DNA of 64,000 nt from Fibrobacter sp. UBA4375. Lineage in GTDB: Bacteria > Fibrobacterota > Fibrobacteria > Fibrobacterales > Fibrobacteraceae. Shown one piece after another: positions 42,848 to 50,470 of the stretch. The DNA is taken from NCBI GenBank assembly GCA_002391195.1, contig DGRZ01000050.1, positions 28,977 to 92,976 of the forward strand, given 5' to 3'. Each line of letters begins with the position of its first letter. The first letter of the stretch is position 1. The position numbers were made by a program, and so were the translations under genes. The notes under the pieces are model-generated. The model was not told the origin of the DNA. It ran no database searches and saw nothing but the letters and a program-made list of their open reading frames with translations.

Positions 42848-43927
42848 TTACCTGCTCAAAAAACCTCCCAATCGTCCAACTGCGAAACGGAGGGCCTGCG
42901 CGAGTTCTTCTTGGGAGTGTGCGGAGGGGTGACCGTGGAGCGCGGTGTTCTCTGTCTGGACCAACTTGTACTCCAGGTCCTTGAAGCCCTTCGCCTGCTG
43001 GTCTTCGAAAACCTGTTGCACCGCAGGGGTCATGGCGTCGTTAGGCCAGGTCTTGGTGGACACCAGCAGGAACTTCACACCGGGGTGCAGCTTGCGGAGC
43101 TTGGCGAGCAAGGCGTCGTATGTCGCCTTGAAGGCGGCAGGATCCGCGTAGGGAGGATTGCCCTGAAAATCGTTGATGCCCACAAAAATCACGATGACCT
43201 GGGGGTGAAATGTCTCGAAATTCCAGAGTTCGGATTCCCCCTGTTCCGCCGCACCAAAGACGGTGTAGTCGTAGAGCCTGCTCAAAGGCCAGTCGGGCAC
43301 AATCCCGTCGTAGTTGCGGACCAGGCCGCGGCCGCTCACCGCGTTAATCTGAAAGTCCGCCTTGTATCCGTCGGCCAGCAAGAACGCGTAGCTCTTGGAG
43401 GCGTTGGTCTTTTCGAAAACGGTTCCGTCTTCGGGGCCGTTCGCCTCGTTGCCGTAACCTACACTGTAGGAATCCCCGATAAATTCGATGCGGCGGTTAG
43501 AAGCCTTGGGCTTCGGTCCGAACTTGCCTCCCTTGCCGAGGTCGATACCGTAGAGGTTGATCTTTCCCGGATTGGACTCGCTGACCTTGATCAGGCGGAA
43601 CTGGTGGACGCCATCGCCCTGGACTTTTACCTTGTGGGTTTCGCGGGCGTCGATGACGAAATACTCGGCGGTCTTGCCGTCGATATCCAGACGGTAGCGG
43701 GCCTCCCCTTCCAGGTCAAAGGAAAGTTCCTTCGTGGTAGCGGCAAACTGGACCATGACTCCGGGAGCGCTTGCGGTAAGGGCCTGGGACGAAACTTGCC
43801 AGCGGCCCGTCAAGAGAACGTTTTGCAACAGGGGGTGATTCATAGGACCTCCAAACGAGAAGGTGAAAAAGCCGAACGCCAAAAGCAAGAGGGCGGCAAA
43901 GGAGATGTGCGTTTTTTCCGTGTTCAT
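42848..43927 (-). CDS. secreted SGNH esterase, CE2-like acetyl esterase
   Basis: 359 residues with a signal peptide (FAALLLLAFGFFTFSFG). After a ~110-residue N-terminal beta-sandwich, the SGNH core begins at IEFIGDSYSVGYGNEA (Ser nucleophile in GDS) and continues with VIFVGINDFQGNPP, and the C-terminal HGHPSAHSQEELAQAL carries the catalytic His. The jelly-roll plus SGNH order is that of carbohydrate esterase family 2, which removes acetyl groups from xylan or mannan. CE2 enzymes can use a Ser-His dyad; the usual Asp is not obvious here. It would suit plant fibre breakdown. No ribosome-binding site is striking. Confidence 0.85.
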   Translation of the reverse strand: MNTEKTHISFAALLLLAFGFFTFSFGGPMNHPLLQNVLLTGRWQVSSQALTASAPGVMVQFAATTKELSFDLEGEARYRLDIDGKTAEYFVIDARETHKVKVQGDGVHQFRLIKVSESNPGKINLYGIDLGKGGKFGPKPKASNRRIEFIGDSYSVGYGNEANGPEDGTVFEKTNASKSYAFLLADGYKADFQINAVSGRGLVRNYDGIVPDWPLSRLYDYTVFGAAEQGESELWNFETFHPQVIVIFVGINDFQGNPPYADPAAFKATYDALLAKLRKLHPGVKFLLVSTKTWPNDAMTPAVQQVFEDQQAKGFKDLEYKLVQTENTALHGHPSAHSQEELAQALRFAVGRLGGFLSR

Positions 43928-43971
43928 TTGTGCTGAACAATATATAAAATGAGGGACAGGAGGGGGGGGGT

Positions 43972-44330
43972 GAGTTGTGAGTTATGAGTTGTGAGGTGTG
44001 AGTTGTGAGTTGTGAGTGGTGAGGAATGAGGTCGGGCCTGCGGCCCTTTGAGGTATGAGGGGTTGTGTGTAGTGAGTAGTGAGTAGTGAGTTGTGAGGTG
44101 TGAGGTGTGTGGTATGAGGAATGAGGAATGTATTCGTCATCCTCACCCGTTCGACAGGCTCAGGGCAGGCTCTGGTGAGGATCCGCTTACTGCAATCTAG
44201 CAGATCCTCGCCTTGATTCGACTTCGCTCACCACAGGTCGCGAGGATGACAACGTTTAAGACCCGAGCCGCACATTCCACACCTCCCTAAATCCAAACCC
44301 CTAGATCCTAGCCCCTAAATCCTATAACAA
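43972..44330. repeat. large composite heptanucleotide/REP element
   Basis: Left arm: nine GAGTTGT/GAGTTAT/GAGGTGT 7-mers from 43972 to 44034, and more from 44065 to 44130. Core: REP-like sequence at about 44133-44255 (GTCATCCTCACCC ... GAGGATGAC). Right arm: CCTAAATCC/CCTAGATCC/CCTAAATC 7-mers from 44284 to 44326. The core and right side are repeated almost exactly at 44779-44955. This and the promoter fill the 510-bp gap; no gene is visible. Confidence 0.85.
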
Positions 44331-44360
44331 AAATCTATCATTTTGATGAAAATTATGTAT

Positions 44361-44389
44361 TTGACTTTATGGATTTGCAAAGGTATATT
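44361..44389 (+). promoter_or_regulatory. promoter of the small secreted protein gene
   Basis: TTGACT (44361-44366), a 17-bp spacer and TATATT (44384-44389) match the housekeeping-sigma promoter consensus well. The start codon is 50 bp downstream, after an AAGGAG ribosome-binding site. Confidence 0.75.
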
Positions 44390-44438
44390 AGGGGCATAAG
44401 AAACAAACAATTCAAAAAGAACAAGGAGTTCAAAAAAA

Positions 44439-44720
44439 ATGAAAAAGCTTTGGGTTATCTTCGCACTGGTCGCCGCAACATTCGCTTCTGCCGAAAATAC
44501 GCGGGCAATCCCCAATCAATCGATCAATGTGACGAGAAACTGCAAGGCCATCGTAGAACAAGCTTGGGTGTTCGGCACTGCCGTTCCTGCCCGCTGCCAG
44601 GCCTTCAATCTAGACCAATCTAACAAGGCCCAGCCCACTGTCAAGCAGACCTCCTCACGAAACAGCGTCGCTATAAAAGTGTCGAAGCACCGCTCCTCTA
44701 TCGCCGCCAAGCAAGGCTAG
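44439..44720 (+). CDS. small secreted protein, unknown function
   Basis: 93 residues with a signal peptide (MKKLWVIFALVAATFASAE) and a ~74-residue mature part rich in Ser, Lys and Asn, with two Cys (NCKAIVE, ARCQAF) that could form a disulfide. The AAGGAG site is a good ribosome-binding site, and a strong promoter precedes it, so the gene is probably expressed. No family is recognised. It stands between two nearly identical copies of a composite repeat (44133 and 44779). Confidence 0.75.
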   Translation: MKKLWVIFALVAATFASAENTRAIPNQSINVTRNCKAIVEQAWVFGTAVPARCQAFNLDQSNKAQPTVKQTSSRNSVAIKVSKHRSSIAAKQG

Positions 44721-44726
44721 GCGATT

Positions 44727-44955
44727 GAGTGATGAGTTGTGTGTTATGAGTTATGAGTTGTGAGGTGTGAGGAATGAATTCGTCATCCTCACCCGTTCGA
44801 CAGGCTCAGGGCAGGCTCTGGTGAGGATCCGCTTACTGCAATCTAGCAGATCCTCGCCTCCGCGAGGATGACAACGTTTAAGACCCGAGCCGCACATTCC
44901 ACACCTCCCTAAATCCTAACCCCTAGATCCTAAATCCTACCCCCTACCCCCTAAT
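44727..44955. repeat. second composite heptanucleotide/REP element
   Basis: Left arm: seven 7-mers (GAGTGAT, GAGTTGT, GTGTTAT, GAGTTAT, GAGTTGT, GAGGTGT, GAGGAAT; 44727-44775). Core: 44779-44875, a nearly perfect direct copy of 44133-44255 but lacking a ~25-bp inner segment. Right arm: CCTAAATCC/CCTAACCCC/CCTACCCCC-type 7-mers to 44955. Confidence 0.88.
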
Positions 44956-44970
44956 TACTATATTCTCCCC

Positions 44971-45417
44971 ATGCGCCGTTCGTTTAGAACCCTGGGAATC
45001 GCCCTCTGTCTTGCAGGCTACGGCCTGGTTCTTGGCGATCCGGCGCCTGCAGGAGATGCGCCTGAGCCAGGCTCTCCCGGAGACACCCTCACCAGAGAAG
45101 ACAAGCGCATGGCCTACCTGGTCTACAAGCTCCTGGACAAAGACGGAAAAATCAAAGGGGCAAACCTGGAACGGGGTAAAAAACTCTTTTACCAAAACTG
45201 CAGGGGCTGCCACAATCTCGACGGCAGGCGAATCAATTTTACGCCGATGGAGGCAAAGCCCACCTACCTGGGGCAAAGGGCCCGGGACGACATGCCCACA
45301 TTCTGGTACCAGATGAATTTCGGTGACGAGACCCGGGAGGGCATGGAACCGTTTTACGACGAGCTCACGCTGGACGAAATGGTGGACATCGCAGGCTACG
45401 CCCAGACACTGCCCTAA
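44971..45417 (+). CDS. secreted monohaem c-type cytochrome
   Basis: 148 residues. A signal peptide (FRTLGIALCLAGYGLVLG) is followed by a Pro/Gly/Ser-rich segment and a class I cytochrome c domain. CRGCH (residues about 75-79) is the haem-attachment motif, preceded by the typical GKKLFYQNC helix, and a downstream Met (for example in FWYQMNFG or REGMEPF) is a possible sixth ligand. The C-terminal helix LDEMVDIAGYAQTL fits the family. A c-type cytochrome in a presumed strict anaerobe is unusual; a cytochrome c maturation system would be needed. It is a single gene with a terminator. Confidence 0.88.
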   Translation: MRRSFRTLGIALCLAGYGLVLGDPAPAGDAPEPGSPGDTLTREDKRMAYLVYKLLDKDGKIKGANLERGKKLFYQNCRGCHNLDGRRINFTPMEAKPTYLGQRARDDMPTFWYQMNFGDETREGMEPFYDELTLDEMVDIAGYAQTLP

Positions 45418-45431
45418 AAACGCTTTCGACT

Positions 45432-45455
45432 AAATCCGAACTAGACGGATTTTTT
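45432..45455 (+). terminator. terminator of the cytochrome gene
   Basis: AAATCCG (45432-45438) pairs with CGGATTT (45446-45452), followed by TTTC. The loop overlaps the stop codon of the convergent gene. Confidence 0.7.
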
Positions 45456-47336
45456 CTGCATGACCTTGACTTCTTGGATAAAGGAGAGAAGCAAGGGATG
45501 GTTTTCTTCGCTGCCTACTTCCTGGATTTCGGCGTTGAAAGGCGCCTTGGACAGGTGCAGGGAATGCACGTAGAAGGTGATTTCCTTCATCTTGTCGCTG
45601 CGCTTGCCGGGGTCTTTCACCTGGGCGCCCAGCAGGGTTCCCGTCACCTTCGCATAGCGAAGCACCTTCACCAGGTCAAAGGTATCCAGCTTGCGGTAGA
45701 GGCTCCCGTACTTGGTGGCGTCCAGCGAAGACTGCATGGACGATTCGTCCTGACCGCCGCGCAGCTCGTAATCCGGCGTGCCCGCCTCGTAGCGCGGGAT
45801 ACAGAAATCCTTGCGCCATTCTTCCGTAGGAGCCTTCTCTGCGTTTTCCAGAGCGCGAGAGGCATTGGGGCAAAAACCGTAACTTTCCAGAATGCTGAAC
45901 ACGCCCTCTTCCCGCTCCGGCTTAATCAAGAAGCCGTATCCCGGAATGAACTCCTCCACGTTTTCCATGAACTGCGGGAAAGCCGAAAGTTCGTTCAGCG
46001 CCTTGGCGTCGTCAATTTTCAACAGGCGCACCGTACGGACCCGGGCCCCGTAAAAAGAGCCGTTCCATTCGTCCAGAGCCGAAGACACGTTGTCAGGCGT
46101 CTTGACGCCGTTCCTAAAATGCTCGATTTCCGATTCCGGAAACCCGCTGCGGAGCCCCGAAAGGTAAGTCTCCTTGTCCAGGCTGAAACAGAGGAAAGTC
46201 TCGTCGTTCTTGGAAACCGCGAGGGTCGAAAGCACGAACAGGATTCTCGGCGACGTGCCTACGGAAGCCACGATGTCAAAGTTCGGGAGCACCGAAACGG
46301 ACGCCTCGGGCATGGGCATCACCGACGTTTCCATCCATTCCAGGCCGCTTGCGTTCAGCGCCACCTGCTCCACCTTGTGCACGCCCTTCTGCCCGGAGAG
46401 AGTAAAGTCCACAAGTCCCAGGAGCCACGCCTCCCGCAGGGGGCGGGGCAGGTTTTCCCAGCCCAGGTGACGGCTCTTGTCCAGAATGCGGAAGGTCGGG
46501 TCCAGCACCCAGAAAATCTGGGCGGCGTCCTGCACAGAGGTAACCGTGGAGAGGTTCTTGAAAAGGCTCTTGCAGAGCATGCGGTCTTTCTGGAAACGGA
46601 CGCACAGCCACCAGGAGAGAATGTCCTGGTGCAGGCGGAAACTGTTCTTCTTCAAAAAGTCAAGGGCCTTTTCCGAGGGGTAAAGGTTCGTGCCCACCAG
46701 GGAAAGCCAGCGGTTCTGGGTCAAGAAACTGAAAATCAGGGTCAGTTCCGATTCGGCGGCGCTAGACCACAGCTTGGAGGCCGACGTAAAGGAATCCAGG
46801 CAGAGCTGCCGGCTGCGGCGGTGCAGAGTTCCATTGCCGTTCACCTTCAGTTCGCCCCGCTGGGCAAGCCCCAGCACCTTGCAAACGTGCCAGTCCAGAA
46901 GGACGCTGTAACCCACGTGAGTGCCCTTGGAAGGGTCCACCGGTTCGGGAACGTAACGGATGTTCTCCTCGAAATTCCGAAAACCGTAATACACGACGGC
47001 GGTAGGCGTCGAAGAACGCCACACCAAAAACTGCTGACAAAGGGAAATCAAGAACTTCTGGAGCTCGGCGCTCTTGGCCGCAGGCACAGAAAGACGCAGC
47101 TCGTTGTATGAAAGTCCGCGGCTCCCGCTCAGGTAAATCAGGTCCAGACAATGCCGCTGCCAGCTCTCCAGTTTTTGACGGATAGACTGCATGCGTTCTT
47201 CGCTGGAATAAAAGGACACCACCTCCGACTGAATCAAGGCGTTGTTCAGCAGGCCCTTCTTGCCGTATGCCGTAGCGTGGACCTCACGCAGCATGGGCTT
47301 GGACATTCCATCGAAAAATACAGACAAATCCATCAT
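45441..47336 (-). CDS. helicase-associated XPB/Ssl2-like domain protein without helicase motor
   Basis: 631 residues from the ATG at 47336, preceded by AGGGG eight bases upstream; a frame from 47372 is longer but lacks a site. The C-terminal half has the pattern of the XPB/Ssl2-like helicase C3 domain: VLPNFDIVASVGTSPRILFVLSTLAVSKNDETFLCFSLDKETYLSGLRSGFPESEIEHFRNG followed by VRTVRLLKIDDAKALNELSAFPQFMENVEEFIPGYGFLI. Walker A and DEAD-box motifs are absent, so it is not a helicase itself. Such stand-alone proteins are found in diverse bacteria; their function is unclear. It is a single gene. Confidence 0.8.
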   Translation of the reverse strand: MMDLSVFFDGMSKPMLREVHATAYGKKGLLNNALIQSEVVSFYSSEERMQSIRQKLESWQRHCLDLIYLSGSRGLSYNELRLSVPAAKSAELQKFLISLCQQFLVWRSSTPTAVVYYGFRNFEENIRYVPEPVDPSKGTHVGYSVLLDWHVCKVLGLAQRGELKVNGNGTLHRRSRQLCLDSFTSASKLWSSAAESELTLIFSFLTQNRWLSLVGTNLYPSEKALDFLKKNSFRLHQDILSWWLCVRFQKDRMLCKSLFKNLSTVTSVQDAAQIFWVLDPTFRILDKSRHLGWENLPRPLREAWLLGLVDFTLSGQKGVHKVEQVALNASGLEWMETSVMPMPEASVSVLPNFDIVASVGTSPRILFVLSTLAVSKNDETFLCFSLDKETYLSGLRSGFPESEIEHFRNGVKTPDNVSSALDEWNGSFYGARVRTVRLLKIDDAKALNELSAFPQFMENVEEFIPGYGFLIKPEREEGVFSILESYGFCPNASRALENAEKAPTEEWRKDFCIPRYEAGTPDYELRGGQDESSMQSSLDATKYGSLYRKLDTFDLVKVLRYAKVTGTLLGAQVKDPGKRSDKMKEITFYVHSLHLSKAPFNAEIQEVGSEENHPLLLSFIQEVKVMQKKSV

Positions 47337-47413
47337 AGCGCATCCCCTGAAATAGGGACGCAAATTTAGCAAAAAAAGTGCCTGCCGTCAAAGGGCGTTC
47401 CCCGTCCCCAACT

Positions 47414-47605
47414 TGTCATCCCCGCGAAGGCGGGGATCTCCCAGCGTCAGCCAAGGGCCGGGTCGGGTGCTGCTCGCCTCGTGCCTCGGCTCATCGAGCC
47501 GGCCAACGTTTCATCCCCGCAAAGGCAGGAACCTCGTCATGTTCGCGCAGGCGAACATCCGCTGGAGGAAAACAAGCGGATCCTCGCCTTCGCGAGGATG
47601 ACGAA
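47414..47605. repeat. REP-like palindrome cluster
   Basis: At least three copies of the TCATCCCCGCGAAGGCGGGGATCTCC type occur here (47414-47447, 47511-47535, 47578-47605), some inverted (CCTCGCCTTCGCGAGGATGA). They are the same family as at 515 and 17333. The rest of the gap to 47761 holds no gene that I can see. Confidence 0.85.
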
Positions 47606-47761
47606 TGTGCGGCGGGGATCTCCCAGCGTTGGCCGTCTCGCCACCGCACGGCGGTGCGACGCCCCCTAACGCAGACGCGGGTGTGTAATGTGTAGTGTGA
47701 AGTGTGGGATGATTGTTTATCAGCGGGTTAGTCAGAGTCCTTGATGCAACAGACAGAAAAA

Positions 47762-47875
47762 TCAATCGGAGACAGTCGCATCCATCATCAAACGGGGGCC
47801 TAGCTGTTCAATTTTATACTGGTTAAAACCACATTGTTTCAGATTACTATTTCTCTTTATATTCTTGAAAGCCAT
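47762..47875 (-). pseudogene. N-terminal remnant of a LEPR-type large surface protein
   Basis: A 37-codon frame begins MAFKNIKRNSNLKQCG and ends QLGPRLMMDATVSD. The GAGGA site 9 bases upstream is a good ribosome-binding site. The end resembles the short LEPR-xLL/LMMDA-type N-terminal signature of very large secreted adhesin-like proteins, which normally continues for thousands of residues; here a stop codon follows immediately and the downstream sequence holds no continuation. It is read as a decayed or truncated gene, though a real small peptide cannot be excluded. Confidence 0.55.
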
Positions 47876-47914
47876 GTTGATTCCTCGCTGATTTTTCCCA
47901 TTCCAGTAGAAAAA

Positions 47915-49147
47915 CTAATCTCCAGTAATTATCCTGGCACAACGGACAGATACCTTTGATTTTTTCGGAGCATACTCATTAACTTCATAACCGGCCTTGT
48001 ATATACTTCGTTTAACGCCACCGTCGTAAGAGACTGCTATAACATAACTTGAAACAAGAGAATCTTTTTCATCCTCAGCGAAAAGACCTACTCTTGGGTC
48101 CGGCAAGGCAAACCTAGTCGCTGTTCCCAGATTTCCATATCCAGCTTCATAAAGCATGCCAGCCAGCAAAAAAGACCTTCCTGACGGGTTATCTTGGCGC
48201 CATCTGCCCGTATTAGGATAATAAATGTTGGAGAGGCTACTGTATCCCGCCCCACTAAATTCTTCTTCATTCTGTATATGCCACCCATCAGGACAAATTC
48301 CCTGATGGATAGCGAAGTTGTAAGAGCCACCTGTTTCTTCTATTTCATAAGGGCATTTCTCCGAGCCTAACGCTGCAGTATTACAGGCTTCAGGAAAGCC
48401 CATGGCCTCGGCCCAAGAATAGAGACCGCCAAAAAAGTTTTTACAATACCACTCATCGTCGTCGTAGCAATACTTAACTGTATCATCATCGGCAACAATA
48501 TCGGTAGACTTAACCCATTTACCAAAGTTTAGATTCTGTGCGAAAACCTCATACGTTTTTTCGTGTGAGCTCCCCGCATACAGCGTAAAAGTAATGGTTT
48601 TGTATTCTTGTCCGTCTCTAGGATCTCGATAATTTCCATAATTTACGTTTTCATTGAATACGCTGTCCATGACGGGATACTTGCTGGAGGAACTTAATGT
48701 AATTTTACTTGAGCTTGAGTAGGGGACAAGAAAACCATCTTTACAAATAAAGCTCGTTCCATCGGCCATTGAAAGGATTGCTCCTTCCCTTTCACAGTCA
48801 ACTACCGGGAAACTACTAGACGAACTAACCTCATCACTTGACGAACTTTCACTTTTTGAGGAAGTCTTTCGAGATGAACTAGAGTATTCCCTTGTATCTC
48901 CAGTATCTTGTTCATCGGACGAGGAAATTTCATCCCCCGTTTTGGATTCAGACGATTTACCCTTATTAATGGCCGATGTTGAAGATGACGACTCCACAGC
49001 AGATGTTTCGTTGTTGTCTTCAGTTGCAGACGACGAATCATCGCAGCCCCAAAGGGCGAAGAATGCCGCCAACAAGAAGATGGTTAGAGATTGCTTCCCC
49101 TGAAACAAGTTCAGGGTCGCAATGACACGCTGGAAAGACTTCTTCAT
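47915..49147 (-). CDS. lipoprotein with FISUMP (Fibrobacter major paralogous) domain
   Basis: 410 residues. A lipoprotein signal (LTIFLLAAFFALWGCDDSSS) is preceded by an inserted RVIATLNLFQGKQS segment that is encoded by a REP-like repeat. A Ser/Thr/Asp-rich linker of ~110 residues follows. The C-terminal ~240 residues contain the FISUMP pattern: YGNYRDPRDGQEYKTITFTL, AQNLNFGKWV, YCYDDDEWYCKNFFGGLYSWAEAMGFPEACN, GICPDGWHIQNEEEFSGAG and VRCARII. This domain is highly expanded in Fibrobacter and some other fibre degraders; its role is unknown. The occurrence of the domain is the strongest taxonomic marker in the window. Confidence 0.92.
   Translation of the reverse strand: MKKSFQRVIATLNLFQGKQSLTIFLLAAFFALWGCDDSSSATEDNNETSAVESSSSTSAINKGKSSESKTGDEISSSDEQDTGDTREYSSSSRKTSSKSESSSSDEVSSSSSFPVVDCEREGAILSMADGTSFICKDGFLVPYSSSSKITLSSSSKYPVMDSVFNENVNYGNYRDPRDGQEYKTITFTLYAGSSHEKTYEVFAQNLNFGKWVKSTDIVADDDTVKYCYDDDEWYCKNFFGGLYSWAEAMGFPEACNTAALGSEKCPYEIEETGGSYNFAIHQGICPDGWHIQNEEEFSGAGYSSLSNIYYPNTGRWRQDNPSGRSFLLAGMLYEAGYGNLGTATRFALPDPRVGLFAEDEKDSLVSSYVIAVSYDGGVKRSIYKAGYEVNEYAPKKSKVSVRCARIITGD
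49089..49128. repeat. REP-like repeat inside the signal peptide coding region
   Basis: GATTGCTTCCCCTGAAACAAGTTCAGGGTCGCAATGACACG reads, on the minus strand, as GTCATTGCGACCCTGAACTTGTTTCAGGGGAAGCAATC. It contains a CCTGAA-CTTG-TTTCAGG dyad and adds RVIATLNLFQGKQS in frame to the lipoprotein signal peptide. Confidence 0.8.
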
Positions 49148-49205
49148 AAGAACATCCCCGTCTATAGTTTATCTTGTTAAATATAGGTAATGCCCCTGCC
49201 AAAGT

Positions 49206-49253
49206 CCATACCCCCCCCCATTGTAAAATTTGGGTAACAAATGGGGGGTATGG
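49206..49253. repeat. C-run/G-run inverted repeat
   Basis: CCATACCCCCCCCCATT (49206-49222) is the inverted counterpart of AATGGGGGGTATGG (49240-49253), around an AT-rich loop. Nine C against six G suggests slippage-prone lengths. It lies between divergent lipoprotein and RhuM genes. Confidence 0.65.
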
Positions 49254-49267
49254 CACCGGAAACAGAG

Positions 49268-49317
49268 CTCTCGGCGGAAACGGTTCTTACTTGTAAAACA
49301 TTGAGGGAGAGATTTGT
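49268..49317. repeat. left copy of direct repeats flanking the RhuM locus
   Basis: CTCTCGGCGGAAAC (49268-49281) and GAGGGAGAGATTTGT (49303-49317) occur in the same order to the right of the gene, at 50471-50484 and 50663-50677. Confidence 0.7.
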
Positions 49318-49364
49318 TAAAAAAAATGCCTTTTCCTGGCTCTGTTTTGTATATTACCCCGCGA

Positions 49365-49425
49365 AAGTCGTATTTCCATATCCCATAGCAGCCAAAATAG
49401 GCTGCGGGCTATGGAAATACGACTT
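49365..49425. promoter_or_regulatory. long hairpin with T-run upstream of the RhuM gene (attenuator or element end)
   Basis: AAGTCGTATTTCCATA (49365-49380) is an exact inverted copy of TATGGAAATACGACTT (49410-49425), and an inner GCAGCC-aaaata-GGCTGC arm continues the stem. TTTTTT follows directly, and the ribosome-binding site GGAGG and ATG come only about 15 bases later. It looks like a rho-independent terminator placed in the leader, or a small insertion element. Confidence 0.65.
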
Positions 49426-49441
49426 TTTTTATGGAGGTAAA

Positions 49442-50449
49442 ATGAGCAAAAAGGATAAAATTGAGATTCCCGACCAGGTCGGGAACGAAAACAGGGGCGA
49501 AATCGTGCTTTACCAGCCGGAAGGCGAAGTCCGGCTGGAGGTGCGTGTAGAAAACGAGACCGTGTGGCTCACGCAGGCACAGATGGCGGAGCTGTTTCAT
49601 GCATCAAAGCAAAATGTGAGTCTGCACATCTCAAACATTTTCAAAGAAGGTGAGCTCGTGCAAAATCGAACTGTCAAGGAATACTTGACAGTTCAAAAAG
49701 AAGGGAAAAGAGAGGTCTCACGCAAGGTCCTATGGTATAATCTAGACATTATCATATCCGTCGGATATCGAGTCAAGTCTATTGCGGGAACGCGTTTTCG
49801 GCAGTGGGCATTGGGAGTTCTCAAGGAATTCATGCTCAAGGGTTACGCCATAAACCAGCGAAAGCTATCGACCGATTTGCAGATTGTGGATCGTCTGCAC
49901 GAGCAGCGGCAACTCATCGAAGGTCAGGGCGTAGAAATTACGAAATTAAGGGACGCCACAGAAAAACGTCTCGGCGAACAAGACTCTCGGCTTTCTGCGG
50001 TTGAACAGCGTATAGACTTTTTCGTGAATGCTGCACAGACTCCAACGGGAGGGATTCTTGCGACCGGAACGCAGTTTGACGGATTCGTGCTGATTGCAGA
50101 CCTTGTGAAGACCGCAAAAAAATCCGTAGTATTCATCGACCCGTATGCCACCGTCGAGGTGCTGAAATTCGCGGCCATGCGGGCGAAAGGAGTCTCGGCG
50201 ACAATCTACTCCCCGAGAATTACACCCGAATTCCAAGCTGCGGCAGAATTGCACAAAAAGCAGTACCCAAATTTAGAACTGAAGACCATGCGCACGATTC
50301 ACGACCGTTTTCTTCTGGTCGATGACACTGTATATCATTTTGGCGCAAGTTTCAAGGACATGGGTAACGAGATGACGGCTTTCAGCGTGCTGGATTTTGT
50401 GACACCGGAGGAAGTCATCGAGAAAGTGAGGGAAAGCACGAAAGGGTGA
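49442..50449 (+). CDS. RhuM-family protein with PLD-like C-terminal region
   Basis: 335 residues from the ATG at 49442, preceded by GGAGG. The N-terminal half matches the RhuM family: VRVENETVWLTQAQMAELFHASKQNVSLHISNIFKEGEL and YNLDIIISVGYRVKSIAGTRFRQWALGVLKEFMLKGYAIN, a DNA-binding-like fold related to ORF6N/KilA-N proteins. The C-terminal half (FDGFVLIADLVKTAKKSVVFIDPYATVEVLKFAA, and IHDRFLLVDDTVYHFGASFKDMG) resembles a phospholipase D-like active-site half. It is common in accessory and prophage-type loci; its role is unsettled. The first ~20 residues include IPDQVGNENRG encoded by a REP-like palindrome. Confidence 0.82.
   Translation: MSKKDKIEIPDQVGNENRGEIVLYQPEGEVRLEVRVENETVWLTQAQMAELFHASKQNVSLHISNIFKEGELVQNRTVKEYLTVQKEGKREVSRKVLWYNLDIIISVGYRVKSIAGTRFRQWALGVLKEFMLKGYAINQRKLSTDLQIVDRLHEQRQLIEGQGVEITKLRDATEKRLGEQDSRLSAVEQRIDFFVNAAQTPTGGILATGTQFDGFVLIADLVKTAKKSVVFIDPYATVEVLKFAAMRAKGVSATIYSPRITPEFQAAAELHKKQYPNLELKTMRTIHDRFLLVDDTVYHFGASFKDMGNEMTAFSVLDFVTPEEVIEKVRESTKG
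49467..49485. repeat. REP-like palindrome in the RhuM coding start
   Basis: TTCCCGACC-A-GGTCGGGAA is a perfect 9-bp-arm palindrome, the same as CCCGACCTGGTCGGG near 1330. It encodes part of an N-terminal stretch that family members normally lack. Confidence 0.75.
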
Positions 50450-50470
50450 AGAAAAAAGCTTAGCGAAAGC

